From the NCBI RefSeq assembly GCF_022788695.1, contig NZ_CP085155.1, forward strand, positions 186,001 through 250,000: DNA of 64,000 nt. The letters are read 5' to 3'. Shown in pieces: positions 34,800 to 45,028 of the stretch. Below the pieces are notes generated by a model that was not told the origin of the DNA, did no database searches, and saw nothing but the letters and a program-made list of their open reading frames with translations. The translations under genes and the position numbers were made by a program. This stretch comes from Pseudosulfitobacter sp. DSM 107133 (lineage in GTDB: Bacteria; Pseudomonadota; Alphaproteobacteria; Rhodobacterales; Rhodobacteraceae). The stretch's first letter is position 1, and each line of letters begins with the position of its first letter.

Positions 34800-37406
34800 T
34801 CAGCGACCCTTCAGGATCTCGCGCAGCCGTGCGCCATAGCGTTCGGCGATCGCGGTCGTCGAGAAGTTGGCCTTGATATAGTCCTGTGCCGCCTGTGCCT
34901 TGGCCGCCCGCTGTTCGGGGTTGTCATAGGCAGCGCGCAGCTGTTGGGCTGCGTGATCCACCGAAGGTTCGGCCCAGACCGATCCGCGCCGCACAAAGAT
35001 GTATTCTTCCTGGCGCAGCGGCACCTCTTCATAATCGACCATCCACGCCGTTTCGTCCGAGCAGAAATCCATGTTGCCCGAATAGGCGGTGCACACCACC
35101 GGCACGCCAAGGTTCATCGCCTCGATCATGCCAAAGCCCCAGCCTTCGGATTTGTGCAGGGAGACATAGACATCCGATCCGGCCTTGAGCCGCAGAAGAT
35201 CGCGGTAGGACAGGGTTTCGTTCATCACGATGATGCGCGGGTCGGTGCTGATCATGGCGTCCACCTGATCCCACAGGTTCACCTGCACCGTATCGAACAC
35301 GCTGTCGCGGTTCTGGGTCTTGACCACCAGACGGGCGTTCGGCACGCCCTTGAACGCCTTTTGAAAGGCCTTGAGCACGTTGACCGGGTTCTTGCGCTGC
35401 ACAAACGAAAAGCTGTCAAAGGCGACGAGGCAGACAAAATGCGAACTGTTGAACTGGAAACGCCGTTCGACAAAATCGCGGCTGTCGGCGCGTTCGATGT
35501 CGGTGTTTTCCTCGTAGCACATGCCGACATTGACCACCGGTTTGCCGTTCGCGTCTTTTTCATAGATCGTGACGCCGTATTCGGTCGACACCCAGATTTC
35601 GTCGAGCATCTCCATGCCAAGGTAATGGCAATAGGCAGGCTTATCGAGCTCCCAGAAGAAATAGCCGATGTTGTAGGCTTCGGAAAAGACATCCGGCTGA
35701 TAGGCAAAGGCCAGCGGGATCGACTCGGCGTTCAGGTGGATCATGTTGATCTTGGCCGGGCCATAGTCCTCGATCATCGTGTCCGACGAAAACCCTTCGG
35801 GCGCGGGGTTGTCCAGGTCGAAATCGACACCGCGCACGTCCAGACCGGTGGCGCGCAGGATGTCGGCGGACAGGCGCGTGGCCTGACCCAGCCCCGAGGC
35901 TTTGGCCAGCGGGCCGATCAACTGCACATCGACAGTGCGCGCGTCGGGGTCCACGGGCGGCATTGCGGCCGCTTCGAACCGGTTGCCCGACTGGTCGCGG
36001 GTCATGAAGCTGTGGCTGGCCAGATCGAAATGCTTGGCACGCAGCGCCGCGGTATAGCTGTCGCGGGTGATCGTGATCGGCCCCTGCATTTCCAGCGAGT
36101 CGTCATTGTCGCGCGTTTCGTCCTGCTCGGCCTCGGGCAAGGGCAGCTTGGCGCGCAGCGCGTTGACGAAGTTTTCGAAATCAGACGGGCCACCATCCGC
36201 ACCCGCCGCCAGCAGGCGGTTGATGATGTCGCGCGGGATATAGCGCAACAGGTCGGGACGTTTGGCGCCCATCACCAGCATCGACAACGCCAGCGTCTTG
36301 CGCCCTTCGGCGGTGCCGGGCTTGAGGAAATGCAGGCGCGGCGTGTCCTTGAAGAAACGTTCGGTGAAATAGCTGAGCGGATAGGCATCCGAGCGGCGCG
36401 ACGGGTGTACGCCGCGCAGGAAGTCGGCGTAGCGGTCGGGCACAAGGCAATCTTCGAAATACATATGCGGCGCATCCTGATGCGCCCACCAGAACAGCGT
36501 ATCCAGATAGCTGTCGCGGTCATTCAGGTTGATGTTCGCCATCATGTCGGGACGGCCCGACATGCGCCACCACATGATCCGGCTCAGCGCATAGTTCTGC
36601 CCACCCATCACCAGCGGCGCGTTCAGATAGTCCAGCACCTCGGCGCTTAGCGGAACGCGGCGCTTTTCCTGACTGCGATAGGATACCAGATACCAGTACA
36701 GAAACCGGTCTGCCGCTTCGAGACCGGGGGCCACGCGAAAGCTTTCGTCCATACGGTAGCGATAGCGCACATAGTCAAGATAGGCAGGATGGCCGGTTTC
36801 GCCCACTTCGGGGATGATCCCGTCCTTGGAAGACATCAGCTCATGTTGCTTGAAGGGCGGCTTCGTAATGGCCGGCAGCGGGGCCGTGCCCGCGCGCAGG
36901 TCTTCGGGCACATCTTCCAGAAGCAGCGCCAGTTCGGCCAGCTCGTTCGACAGGACATGGGCGCAGGCGTTCAGATCGCCCTTGTGGGGATCGGGGTCCG
37001 AGGTGTCGATGACGATCTCGACCTGCCCCAGAGTCTGTTCGTTCGACCCCATGGTGCGCACGCTGATGTGGCCGCCCGCCTTTTGGATCGTGCGGAACAT
37101 CTGGTCGGTGACGGTGAATGAAAACCCGCACTCGCGTTCGCAACCGTGGGCGTCCTGCACATCGGCGCGGCTGATATCGGCATAGCCCGCAGCCAGCATT
37201 GTGTCGCCGCTGAAGACGCCCACCGCCACACGGCCCTTTTTGGTCACACGCTCGTAAGCCCATCCACGCAGGGTGCCATCGCTTTGCATACCTTCGACGT
37301 GACCGTGAAACGCGCCCTCGGCCGGGGTGGGCATCAGTCTGCGCTTGACGCGGCTGGCCTGCTTGCGTGCCATGGTCAAAAGAGGAGAACCGTTAGAGCC
37401 TGTCAC
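34800..37406 (-). CDS. large GT4 glycosyltransferase with N-terminal beta domain
   Basis: An 868-residue protein. About 30-130 is a small beta-rich domain with GHVEGMQSDGTLRGWAYER and CGFSFTVTD; the middle (150-450) is of unknown fold; the C-terminal half from about 490 is a GT-B glycosyltransferase with GPLAKASGLGQATRL, NPVNVLKAFQKAF and the GT4 donor motif SLHKSEGWGFGMIEAMNLGVPVV. A GTG at 37406 is chosen because AGAAGG lies 9 bases before it; an ATG at 37433 would add nine residues and has no such signal. It lies between gmd and the FkbM gene. The sugar added is unknown, though GDP-fucose or GDP-mannose is plausible from the neighbours. Confidence 0.82.
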   Translation of the reverse strand: MTGSNGSPLLTMARKQASRVKRRLMPTPAEGAFHGHVEGMQSDGTLRGWAYERVTKKGRVAVGVFSGDTMLAAGYADISRADVQDAHGCERECGFSFTVTDQMFRTIQKAGGHISVRTMGSNEQTLGQVEIVIDTSDPDPHKGDLNACAHVLSNELAELALLLEDVPEDLRAGTAPLPAITKPPFKQHELMSSKDGIIPEVGETGHPAYLDYVRYRYRMDESFRVAPGLEAADRFLYWYLVSYRSQEKRRVPLSAEVLDYLNAPLVMGGQNYALSRIMWWRMSGRPDMMANINLNDRDSYLDTLFWWAHQDAPHMYFEDCLVPDRYADFLRGVHPSRRSDAYPLSYFTERFFKDTPRLHFLKPGTAEGRKTLALSMLVMGAKRPDLLRYIPRDIINRLLAAGADGGPSDFENFVNALRAKLPLPEAEQDETRDNDDSLEMQGPITITRDSYTAALRAKHFDLASHSFMTRDQSGNRFEAAAMPPVDPDARTVDVQLIGPLAKASGLGQATRLSADILRATGLDVRGVDFDLDNPAPEGFSSDTMIEDYGPAKINMIHLNAESIPLAFAYQPDVFSEAYNIGYFFWELDKPAYCHYLGMEMLDEIWVSTEYGVTIYEKDANGKPVVNVGMCYEENTDIERADSRDFVERRFQFNSSHFVCLVAFDSFSFVQRKNPVNVLKAFQKAFKGVPNARLVVKTQNRDSVFDTVQVNLWDQVDAMISTDPRIIVMNETLSYRDLLRLKAGSDVYVSLHKSEGWGFGMIEAMNLGVPVVCTAYSGNMDFCSDETAWMVDYEEVPLRQEEYIFVRRGSVWAEPSVDHAAQQLRAAYDNPEQRAAKAQAAQDYIKANFSTTAIAERYGARLREILKGR

Positions 37407-37507
37407 GGGAAATTTCCTTCTTGAAAAAAACATCGCGGGCTTGGCCCGATCCTAAAATGCACGTCGGGCACCGCCTGAAGCGATACCCGACATCTTTGAC
37501 TTTGCGA

Positions 37508-38521
37508 TCAGCGGTGTGCGTCAAAGTCCGACTTGGCCATCATTTGTGCCAGATTTTGAATGTCGACCGAAGCTTTCCATCCCAGTTTTTCCTGGGCTTT
37601 GCTCGGATCGCCGATCAACAGGTCAACCTCTGCGGGGCGATAGAACTTTTTGTTCACTTTCATAACCAGCTTGCCGGTCTTGCGATCGGTGGCGGTTTCG
37701 TTCTCGTTCTCGCCGGACCATTCCAGATCCATTCCCAGCGCTTCGGCTGCGTAGGTGAAAAAGTCGCGGATCGTGGTGGTAACGCCTGTTGCCAACACAT
37801 AATCGTCGGCTTCGTCCTGTTGCAGCATCCGCCACATGCCTTCGACATAGTCCTGGGCAAAACCCCAATCGCGTTTGGCATCCATATTGCCCAGCTCGAC
37901 AGGTTGATCGCCGCCATGCGCCAGCGCCGCGAGGCCCAGCGTGATCTTGCGGGTCACGAATTCCTTGCCGCGCAGCGGGCTTTCGTGGTTGAACAAGATC
38001 CCCGACGAGGCATGCATGCCAAAGCTTTCGCGGTAGTTCATGGTGATGTAGTGGCCGTAAACCTTGGCGACACCATAAGGCGAGCGCGGGTAAAGACGTG
38101 TTGTTTCGGACTGTGGCACTTCTTGTACCAGACCAAACATTTCCGAGGTCGAAGCCTGATAGAACCGCGTTTCGGGGCGGATCGTGCGCAAGGTATCAAG
38201 GATGCGCACAACAGCCATGCCATCAACATCTGCGGTATAGACCGGCAGTTCCCAGCTGGATCCGACAAAGGACTGTGCGGCAAGGTTATAGAATTCGTCC
38301 ATCTCGATGTCGCGAATAACGCGGAAGATGTTGTTATGTTCGGTCAGATCGAATTCATGCAAGTGTACATCATTAGAGACTCCCAGAATATCGAGCCGGG
38401 TGTTCTCAGGCTGCGAAATGCGGCGCACACCACCGTGAACTTCGTAACCTTTGTCCAGCAGAAGCTTGGCCAGATAGGCGCCATCCTGACCTGTAATGCC
38501 GGTGATAAATGCTTTTTTCAT
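37508..38521 (-). CDS. gmd: GDP-mannose 4,6-dehydratase
   Basis: A 337-residue short-chain dehydrogenase/reductase that makes GDP-4-keto-6-deoxymannose. The NADP-binding start is ITGITGQDGAYLAKLLLDKGY, followed by VHGGVRR. The catalytic residues are in QASTSEMFG and YPRSPYGVAK (YxxxK), and LFNHESPLRG and RDWGFAQDYVE are diagnostic of Gmd. With Fcl at the right edge it gives GDP-L-fucose. The start overlaps the stop of a small upstream ORF by ATGA. Confidence 0.95.
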   Translation of the reverse strand: MKKAFITGITGQDGAYLAKLLLDKGYEVHGGVRRISQPENTRLDILGVSNDVHLHEFDLTEHNNIFRVIRDIEMDEFYNLAAQSFVGSSWELPVYTADVDGMAVVRILDTLRTIRPETRFYQASTSEMFGLVQEVPQSETTRLYPRSPYGVAKVYGHYITMNYRESFGMHASSGILFNHESPLRGKEFVTRKITLGLAALAHGGDQPVELGNMDAKRDWGFAQDYVEGMWRMLQQDEADDYVLATGVTTTIRDFFTYAAEALGMDLEWSGENENETATDRKTGKLVMKVNKKFYRPAEVDLLIGDPSKAQEKLGWKASVDIQNLAQMMAKSDFDAHR

Positions 38522-38796
38522 GAGTTGTCACTTTCCGCGTATGAAACGCCACTGTCACTACGAGGCTGACCGCTCGAACGCAACATGGAATAAGGTTGAT
38601 TGGGTCCTGGGCATGAGCCGAGACCCGAGATGATTTGATTGCTTCTATCCGCTACGCCGACGCCTGCAATGATTGAATGTACACTGATCGCATCGCGCGC
38701 TTTCTTGCCGGATAAACTGTGAAAAGAGCCATGTTTTTGCCCATATTCGTCTTTTACGTCTCTGTTGGGATCGAACATATCCTGCAAATTACTCAC
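38518..38796 (-). CDS. small hypothetical ORF upstream of gmd
   Basis: A 92-codon frame starting at GTG 38796, with no recognised domain. It is hydrophilic and has no membrane segment. In its favour are the ATGA overlap with gmd and its position filling the gap between the KpsS-like gene and gmd. Against it are the weak ribosome-binding site and biased composition (many Ser, Gly, Asp). It may be a coupling leader peptide or not a gene. Confidence 0.3.
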   Translation of the reverse strand: MSNLQDMFDPNRDVKDEYGQKHGSFHSLSGKKARDAISVHSIIAGVGVADRSNQIISGLGSCPGPNQPYSMLRSSGQPRSDSGVSYAESDNS

Positions 38797-38807
38797 TTTT
38801 CGCGATC

Positions 38808-39989
38808 TTACTTTGTCGGTTGCGGGGCCCAGCCGACAGCAATGTCGGTGTCAATCTGGTTATAGCTCCAGGCACTGCGCAGTTGCTGGCGAAAGCGGTT
38901 GGGCTTGGGCGGCAAGCGCAGCCCGTCCTTGGGTGTAACGGGGCAGGGCGAGGGGGCCAGCACATCACGCCAGAAGTCGGGACAGATCACCGCATCGTCG
39001 ATCGTGACCCCGCGCTGGCCAACCGTGAAGCGCTGGGGCGTATATTCGGGCAACAGATAGTGTCCCTTTTTGCCAAAATAGCGCGCTTCCAGCACACAGC
39101 TTGACGACAGCGCCGCGACGCCGGTCAGATTGTCATGAGAAATCAACCGATAAAAGTTGTCTTCGGTGACTTGCGTTCCGGGCATGATTTTCAGCAACTG
39201 CGCGCGCGTTTCGGGCTGGGGTTCCAGCGGGTGTTCCTTGATCAGCAGGTGATCATAGTCTTTGGCCACAGTCTTGAGAACGTCCAGATGGTCGAGCACG
39301 GTTGCGAATTTTCCGTTCTCGATCACAACTTTGTCGAATTGGGTCTGCAAGATCACCAGCAGGCTGTTGGGGCGCGGCGGTTTTGGATTTACCTTGGCCA
39401 CATTGGACGACAGCACGCCAGCATACAGGCGGATGAAATCCTCATTGACCGCATGGGGCTGCAAGGCTTCGGTGATCGGGGTGCTGTTCGAGCTTAATTC
39501 GAACAGCAGATCATCCATGAACCGCACAGGCGCGAGGGAGCAATCGACAAAGCCGATATCGTGGCGGTCCAGAAAGGCCACCAAAAACGGCGGTAGTTCA
39601 AAGCCGACGACAAAGCTGCCCTCGAAATACCGCAGCATCAGATCCTCGACCGGTTGCGGCAATTCTTTTGCGTCAAAGATGCGCGGCCAGTCTTTGATGC
39701 CAGGTGTCAGGCCCATCATGCGATAGATTGCTTCGACCGTGCCCGCATCCAGAACAGATCCGTTGACCCAGTTGTTGTCCCAATGCACGATGCCAGATGG
39801 CAGGCCCGTGGCCATCTCCAGCGGGGTTTTGAGCAACTTGTAAAGCCACATGATGTTTTCATGCTGCGTCGGTCGCAAACCAGCCACCGAAGGGCGCATG
39901 AAGTCACCCGAAAACACGATCCGCCGCGCCGTGACTTCGGGCATGGGGGTTGGAGTGCTGCTGGCTGCTTTCTTGCCTAAACGGATCAT
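38808..39989 (-). CDS. capsule polysaccharide biosynthesis protein, KpsS/KpsC-like
   Basis: A 393-residue soluble protein distantly resembling the capsule Kdo-transferase family. Seen marks are DHLLIKEHPLEPQPE (about 270-284, the HP-E type motif) and the later VAALSSSCVLEARYFGKKGHYLLPEY, equivalent to the T/S-S-x-x-x-EA segment. KpsS and KpsC build the poly-Kdo linker on lipid in group-2 capsules. The match is weaker than for the gene at 45.0 kb. The ATG at 39989 overlaps the upstream stop by ATGA; an upstream in-frame start is rejected. Confidence 0.6.
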   Translation of the reverse strand: MIRLGKKAASSTPTPMPEVTARRIVFSGDFMRPSVAGLRPTQHENIMWLYKLLKTPLEMATGLPSGIVHWDNNWVNGSVLDAGTVEAIYRMMGLTPGIKDWPRIFDAKELPQPVEDLMLRYFEGSFVVGFELPPFLVAFLDRHDIGFVDCSLAPVRFMDDLLFELSSNSTPITEALQPHAVNEDFIRLYAGVLSSNVAKVNPKPPRPNSLLVILQTQFDKVVIENGKFATVLDHLDVLKTVAKDYDHLLIKEHPLEPQPETRAQLLKIMPGTQVTEDNFYRLISHDNLTGVAALSSSCVLEARYFGKKGHYLLPEYTPQRFTVGQRGVTIDDAVICPDFWRDVLAPSPCPVTPKDGLRLPPKPNRFRQQLRSAWSYNQIDTDIAVGWAPQPTK

Positions 39990-41116
39990 GAGGCGCGAAG
40001 CTCCTGACGGTGGGATATTTGGGCACGCATCAACCGCTCGAATGTCGGCAGCCAACTGTCGCTGTCCTCAGCGGTTATCCGCGCCAGCATGTCCTGCGAC
40101 AGCGCCTGACGGCGGGCAGGATCATCAAGCAGCGTACCGATACGTTGGGCAAAGGTGTATTTGTCATTGATAATCAGTTCGGCGGGCAGCAGGTGCGACA
40201 ATCCGCGCGCGCCTTCGTCCGATGTGAGCACCGGCACACCATAGGCCATCGCCTCGAGTGTCTTGGTCTTGATCCCACCACCCGCATAGGTCGGGTTCAG
40301 CGCCAGATCCACCGCGCGGTAGATCCACCCCAGATCCTCGACGTTTTGGTGGTGTACCAGCTTCACGTTCGGCGGGCAGCTGTCGGGAATAGTGACATTG
40401 CCCACCACATGCAGCGTAAGCTGGCGACCCACCAGCGGCAGCACCTGTTCCAGCAAATAGGCCAATGTCAGGTCGTTGATATCGCTTTTCGCGGCGATAA
40501 ACATAACTTCGCTGGCCTGTTCGCGGATCGAATAAAGTGGTTTCGCAGGCAGCCGGAACGGCGCGGTCACAACGGGCGTGGTCGTGATCGCGGCGAATTC
40601 GATCTGGTCCTCGTCCGACAAGGCCAGCGCGATGTCGTATTCATCAAGCTTTGCCCCTTCTTCCTCTGGTGTCATGGGAAAGGTAGGGGTCAGCCCATGG
40701 CGCGCAAAAGAGCGGGTGCGTTGGGACTGGCAGTCGTGGGTGTCAACGATGCGCAGCACGTCGCCTGCAATGTTTTGCACCATCCAGTCGCGGTTGAAAT
40801 AGGGGGTCAGTACCGCGTCATAGCCGCCGGTTTCCACCAATCGCTTGATGCCTTTGACCGTGACCTGTCGATCCGGGCGCACCCCTGCAATTTGCCAGTC
40901 AGGCGTTTCTTCATGTACCTGCTTAAGCGCGCTGCGGTCGATCAGACGATAGGGCGCCTGCGCCATCTGGGCGTTGTAGCGTTCCGGCATGGTCACAGAT
41001 GCAATGACACTGAGATCGCAGACCTTCGCCAATGACCGGCACAGGCTTTCCATGCGCACGGCCGTGCCGACACGTCCCTCCCAAAAGGGAAAATCACACA
41101 ACGCCGCAACTTTCAT
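39986..41116 (-). CDS. GT4-like glycosyltransferase
   Basis: A 376-residue GT-B protein. The N-terminal half has MKVAALCDFPFWEGRVGTAVRM and IVDTHDCQSQR; the C-terminal half has VDLALNPTYAGGGIKTKTLEAMAYGVPVLTSDEGARGL, the GT4 donor-site pattern with its GG-KTLEAMA-G-P core. Both ends overlap neighbours by ATGA, so translation is coupled across three genes. Sugar specificity cannot be read. Confidence 0.82.
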   Translation of the reverse strand: MKVAALCDFPFWEGRVGTAVRMESLCRSLAKVCDLSVIASVTMPERYNAQMAQAPYRLIDRSALKQVHEETPDWQIAGVRPDRQVTVKGIKRLVETGGYDAVLTPYFNRDWMVQNIAGDVLRIVDTHDCQSQRTRSFARHGLTPTFPMTPEEEGAKLDEYDIALALSDEDQIEFAAITTTPVVTAPFRLPAKPLYSIREQASEVMFIAAKSDINDLTLAYLLEQVLPLVGRQLTLHVVGNVTIPDSCPPNVKLVHHQNVEDLGWIYRAVDLALNPTYAGGGIKTKTLEAMAYGVPVLTSDEGARGLSHLLPAELIINDKYTFAQRIGTLLDDPARRQALSQDMLARITAEDSDSWLPTFERLMRAQISHRQELRAS

Positions 41117-41877
41117 GCGGCGGCGTCCACTATGCTGGTAAGGGTAAAGCCTTGGATGTTTGCCCCAAGCAGACGGCTGTCTACCTCGTTGGGCGTCCTG
41201 AAGGATTCCAAATGGAATTCCACCGGCAGATAATTGGCTGACTTCACATCTTGAGCTGACAGGTCAAGTACCGCTTCAAACCGAGCGATTGTTCCTCTTT
41301 CCGTCACTTCGATTTCGGCCATTTTCCCCGCCGAGGAAATGGTGAGACCATCAAGCTGTTCTTCGTGCATCACATAGCCATTGATGGTCAGCTTTTGCGC
41401 GCCCTGACCCAGATGCGGCACACAGGCCAGAGATGTCGCACCCGGACGCATCCAGCGGTGACAGATATTGTCTGACATTTCCATCGAGTACCAGCCATCG
41501 GCTAGAATTTCGGGACCGAAGCTGAATGTCTTGCTGCGCGAACCAAGCCCGCTGACACGCTCTCCGTAGGCCGAAATGACCATCGGATCTTCATAGATGC
41601 TGGCCGGATCGCGGGGATTGCGATTTTCCAGCTCCAGACGCATCAGATAGACCTGCGCCTGAAGCTGAGAAATCCGCGTGTTGACCAACGCATAGGCCTG
41701 TGTCGGAGTCAGCTCTCCACTGATGGTATTTGCCTCTTCAAAAACCGAGGCGATATGGGCAGGCAGATTGCTCAGCGCTTCCATGTCGACCTTGCTGCTG
41801 ATCTGGCCGTGGTTGCGGTCGATCTGCATCAGCAAACTGACCTGCTCGGCGATCTCGGCGGTGGTTTTTTCCGTCAT
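41113..41877 (-). CDS. conserved-looking hypothetical protein with coiled coil and beta domain
   Basis: I do not recognise this 254-residue protein by name. The first 105 residues are helical and coiled-coil-like (ISQLQAQVYLMRLELENR). The rest looks like a beta-sandwich: SFGPEILADGWYSMEMSDNICHRWMRPGATSLACVP, with alternating hydrophobic strands. GWYxxE...RWM patterns occur in accessory domains next to glycosyltransferases, so it may bind sugar or assist one. It is between kdsA and a GT4 gene in the same operon, with an ATGA overlap to the latter. Confidence 0.6.
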   Translation of the reverse strand: MTEKTTAEIAEQVSLLMQIDRNHGQISSKVDMEALSNLPAHIASVFEEANTISGELTPTQAYALVNTRISQLQAQVYLMRLELENRNPRDPASIYEDPMVISAYGERVSGLGSRSKTFSFGPEILADGWYSMEMSDNICHRWMRPGATSLACVPHLGQGAQKLTINGYVMHEEQLDGLTISSAGKMAEIEVTERGTIARFEAVLDLSAQDVKSANYLPVEFHLESFRTPNEVDSRLLGANIQGFTLTSIVDAAA

Positions 41878-41937
41878 ATGAAAAGGCTCCTTTGCCTGTG
41901 GGTTAGTAAGAGCAAGAGGGGAGAGTCAAGCCTCGGA

Positions 41938-42789
41938 CTACCCGTTCAGGTTTATGGATTCCTGGCCTTTGGTCAGGTCGTCGATCTCGCGCAACTGGCC
42001 GATCAGCTGGGCCATTTTTGTCACCGGGATCATGTTGGGGCCGTCGCTGGGTGCATTGTCGGGGTCTTCGTGTGTCTCGATGAAAAGCGCCGAAACACCA
42101 ACCGCAACAGCCGCACGCGCCAGCACAGGCGCGAATTCGCGTTGGCCGCCGGATGTGGTGCCCTGACCGCCTGGTTGCTGTACCGAATGGGTGGCATCAA
42201 AGACCACCGGATAGCCCGTAGCAGCCATGGTCGGCAGGCCACGGAAATCACTGACCAGCGTGTTATATCCAAACGAGGTACCACGGTCGCACAGCATGAT
42301 TTTTTCATTGCCGGTCGAGGCGATTTTCTCGGCCACGTTGCCCATGTCCCAGGGTGCCAGAAACTGGCCCTTTTTGACGTTGATCGCGCAGCCGGTCTGG
42401 CCGGCGGCCAGCAACAGATCGGTCTGGCGGCACAAAAAGGCGGGGATCTGGATCACGTCCACCACTTCGCCCGCAGGGGCGCATTGGGCGGCGTCGTGCA
42501 CATCTGTCAGGATCGGACAGCCGAATTCGTCACGGATTTTCGACAGGATGGTCAGACCCTCGTCCATGCCCAGACCGCGCTGGGTGCTGATCGAAGACCG
42601 GTTTGCCTTGTCGTAGCTGGCCTTGAAGATAAAGCGCGTGCCGGTGGCGGCGCAGGCTTCGGCGATCTTTTCGGCCATCATGCGCGCGTGATCCAGCGAT
42701 TCCAACTGGCAGGGGCCGGTGATCAGCGCAAAGGGGTTCTTGGCGCCGATAGCGATGTCGCCGACATTTACGATACGGGGTTCGGTCAT
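41938..42789 (-). CDS. kdsA: 3-deoxy-8-phosphooctulonate synthase
   Basis: A 283-residue Kdo-8-phosphate synthase, condensing phosphoenolpyruvate and arabinose-5-phosphate. Family marks are [30 protein letters not shown] and [15 protein letters not shown]. Cys27 in ITGPCQLES is where the metal-dependent class has its cysteine and E. coli KdsA has asparagine, so this is a metallo-type enzyme. Start overlaps kdsB stop by ATGA. Its presence in a capsule operon suggests a dedicated Kdo supply for the capsule linker. Confidence 0.95.
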   Translation of the reverse strand: MTEPRIVNVGDIAIGAKNPFALITGPCQLESLDHARMMAEKIAEACAATGTRFIFKASYDKANRSSISTQRGLGMDEGLTILSKIRDEFGCPILTDVHDAAQCAPAGEVVDVIQIPAFLCRQTDLLLAAGQTGCAINVKKGQFLAPWDMGNVAEKIASTGNEKIMLCDRGTSFGYNTLVSDFRGLPTMAATGYPVVFDATHSVQQPGGQGTTSGGQREFAPVLARAAVAVGVSALFIETHEDPDNAPSDGPNMIPVTKMAQLIGQLREIDDLTKGQESINLNG

Positions 42790-43577
42790 TGCATTGCCTC
42801 CAGGGCTTTTTCAATACGGGGGACGTCGGTAGGATTGTTCAGCTCCCAGAACACGCGGCCGCGCGCGTCGACTTCGACGCAGCGCACAGGGATGCCCGCG
42901 TGCAGGAACCGAAGCTGTTCGAGCCCTTCGAGGGTCTCGAGCTGGCAGACGGGGGTGGCCACATAGGCAGCCAACGCTTCGGGGCGATAGGCATAGACGC
43001 CGACGTGGTGAAACACGGGGATCGGATCGGGCAGCTTGCCGGGATCTATGTAGGGCAGGACTTCCTTGGAAAAATACAGCGCGTTCATCGCCCCATCAAA
43101 GACGGCGGTGGTGCCGCCGACCCGGCCGTGCGCGCGGTCTTCCTTGAAGGCGTCATAGGTGTCGCGGTCGCAGCGCAGAACCGGGGTTGCCATGCCAACA
43201 CCGGCATCCTCTTTCATTGCACCAATCAGCGCCTCGACAAACCACGGCGGGGTCAACGGCGCATCGCCTTGAAAGTTGACGATCAAATCGGCGTCGATGC
43301 CGGAATTCTTCATCGCATCCGCACAGCGCGCGGTGCCGTTTTCGCAGGCTTCACTGGTCATTACGACCTCGGCCCCAAACCCGCGCGCGGCCTCGGCAAT
43401 ACGGTCGTCATCGGTGGCGACATAAACGGCGTCAACGCCTTTGATCGCACAGGCGGCTTCCCAGCTCATCTGGATCAGCGTCTTTTGCGTGCCGTCCTTC
43501 TGACGCAGCGTGGCCAGTGGTTTGGCCGGATAGCGTGTCGAGGCATAGCGTGCGGGAATGAAAATGACGGTCTTCAT
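42786..43577 (-). CDS. kdsB: CMP-Kdo synthetase
   Basis: A 263-residue cytidylyltransferase that activates Kdo with CTP. The N-terminal [19 protein letters not shown] is the CTP-binding signature; [24 protein letters not shown] and NFQGDAPL continue the family pattern (QGD). In this locus it is the only source of a CMP-sugar and could serve both KpsS-like enzymes and the GT29-like enzyme. Confidence 0.94.
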   Translation of the reverse strand: MKTVIFIPARYASTRYPAKPLATLRQKDGTQKTLIQMSWEAACAIKGVDAVYVATDDDRIAEAARGFGAEVVMTSEACENGTARCADAMKNSGIDADLIVNFQGDAPLTPPWFVEALIGAMKEDAGVGMATPVLRCDRDTYDAFKEDRAHGRVGGTTAVFDGAMNALYFSKEVLPYIDPGKLPDPIPVFHHVGVYAYRPEALAAYVATPVCQLETLEGLEQLRFLHAGIPVRCVEVDARGRVFWELNNPTDVPRIEKALEAMQ

Positions 43578-43794
43578 AGAATCTCCAGTGTCGGACTGAG
43601 CGTGTCCGGGGCAGCGGTAATGGGGGTTCGGTTTAAATTCTAGTCAAAAGAGCAATTGGTGAACAGCCTGTGGCGGACCCAAGCGGCCCGTGGTTTTGGG
43701 CCTTAGCACGGGACCGTTCCAAATGCCACAACACAGGCCCGAGGCGGATCCGCCCCGTACCCGAATGCCTTTTGACGTGGCCGACCTCATGGGA

Positions 43795-44772
43795 TCAGGC
43801 AACACCCGCACGCAGCAGATCGTGGATATGCAGGACACCCAACGGACGACGCTGTGCATCAGCAACCAGAAGCACGTTGATCTTGCGTTCGTTCAGAATG
43901 GCCAGCGCTTCGGGTGCAAGGCACTCGGGCGCTACGGTCAAGGGATCGGGGTTGGCAATCTCGGCGGCCGTGCGGTCCATCAGCCCCACCATATTGCGCC
44001 GCAAGTCGCCATCTGTGATGACCCCGGTCAGAGCGCCGTCTTTCACCAGAACGCCGATGCCGAACCCTTTTGAGGTCATGGCCATCAGAACATCCTGCAT
44101 CGGTGCATCTTCCTGCAAAACGGGGATTTCATCACCGCCATGCATCAGTTCGGCCACCGTGCGCATCTGTGCACCGAGTTTCCCGCCGGGATGGTAGATT
44201 CCGAAATCTTCAGGTGCGAAATTGCGCTGCTCCATCAACGCCACGGCCAGCGCATCGCCAATCGCCAGTGTCAGCGTGGTCGAGGTGGTGGGGGCCATGC
44301 CGATCGAACAAGCCTCGGGCAGCTTGGGCAATGTCAAACGATAATCCGCTGCCTGCATCAAAGTGCTGTCGGGGTTCGATGAAATCCCGATCATCGGGAT
44401 CGAAAACCGCTGCGTGTGGTAAACCATGTCGCGCAGCTCGGCGGTTTCGCCGGAATTCGAGATCAGAACACAGGCATCGTCGCGCCCAACCATGCCCAGA
44501 TCGCCGTGGCTGGCTTCGGCACAGTGGACGAAATACGATGGTGTACCTGTTGAGGCGAGGGTGGCCGCAATCTTGCGCCCGATGTGTCCCGATTTGCCGA
44601 TGCCAGAAATGATCACGCGCCCTTTGCATTGCAAAATGGCGCGTACGGCGGGGACAAAATCGTCGGGCAGGTTCTGTGCCAAATAGGACAGGGCGTCGGC
44701 TTCGGTCTTCAATACGCGCGAGGCGGTGCGCTGGATGGTCGAATCAGAGCTTTGATCGAATGTAACAGTCAT
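43795..44772 (-). CDS. kdsD: D-arabinose-5-phosphate isomerase
   Basis: A 325-residue KpsF/KdsD-type protein: a SIS domain (about 30-200) with ISGIGKSGHIGRKIAATLASTGTPS and CAEASHGDLGM, then two CBS domains (about 205-325). It converts ribulose-5-phosphate to arabinose-5-phosphate, first step to Kdo. It begins the long minus-strand operon. The 217-bp gap to kdsB contains GGCCC/GGGCC and GGCGGATCCGCC palindromes but no gene I can support. Confidence 0.93.
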   Translation of the reverse strand: MTVTFDQSSDSTIQRTASRVLKTEADALSYLAQNLPDDFVPAVRAILQCKGRVIISGIGKSGHIGRKIAATLASTGTPSYFVHCAEASHGDLGMVGRDDACVLISNSGETAELRDMVYHTQRFSIPMIGISSNPDSTLMQAADYRLTLPKLPEACSIGMAPTTSTTLTLAIGDALAVALMEQRNFAPEDFGIYHPGGKLGAQMRTVAELMHGGDEIPVLQEDAPMQDVLMAMTSKGFGIGVLVKDGALTGVITDGDLRRNMVGLMDRTAAEIANPDPLTVAPECLAPEALAILNERKINVLLVADAQRRPLGVLHIHDLLRAGVA

Positions 44773-45028
44773 GATATTTCCGGCTTACTAATGAATTCAG
44801 CGAGGACATTAGCATAGTCGTTCGCCAACTGCCATTGCCGCTTGAACCATTCGGCGGTGACTCTCCGAGGCGCGTTTTGAGCAGTTTTTCAGCAGAACCA
44901 CCATAGGGGGAGCTGGCAGCGTCTAGCGACTTGCTTTCGAGGTGAGGCGCGTCTAGGAAAGCGTGCGAACGTACACGAATAAGCCTATTTATCCATATCT
45001 AGCAGAAGATTTCAAAGGACCAGACAGC

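Noticed and set aside
43644..43865. Small minus-strand frame between kdsD and kdsB
   Set aside because: Overlaps the 3' end of kdsD in another frame, is rich in Cys, Arg and Ser, and has no start signal.
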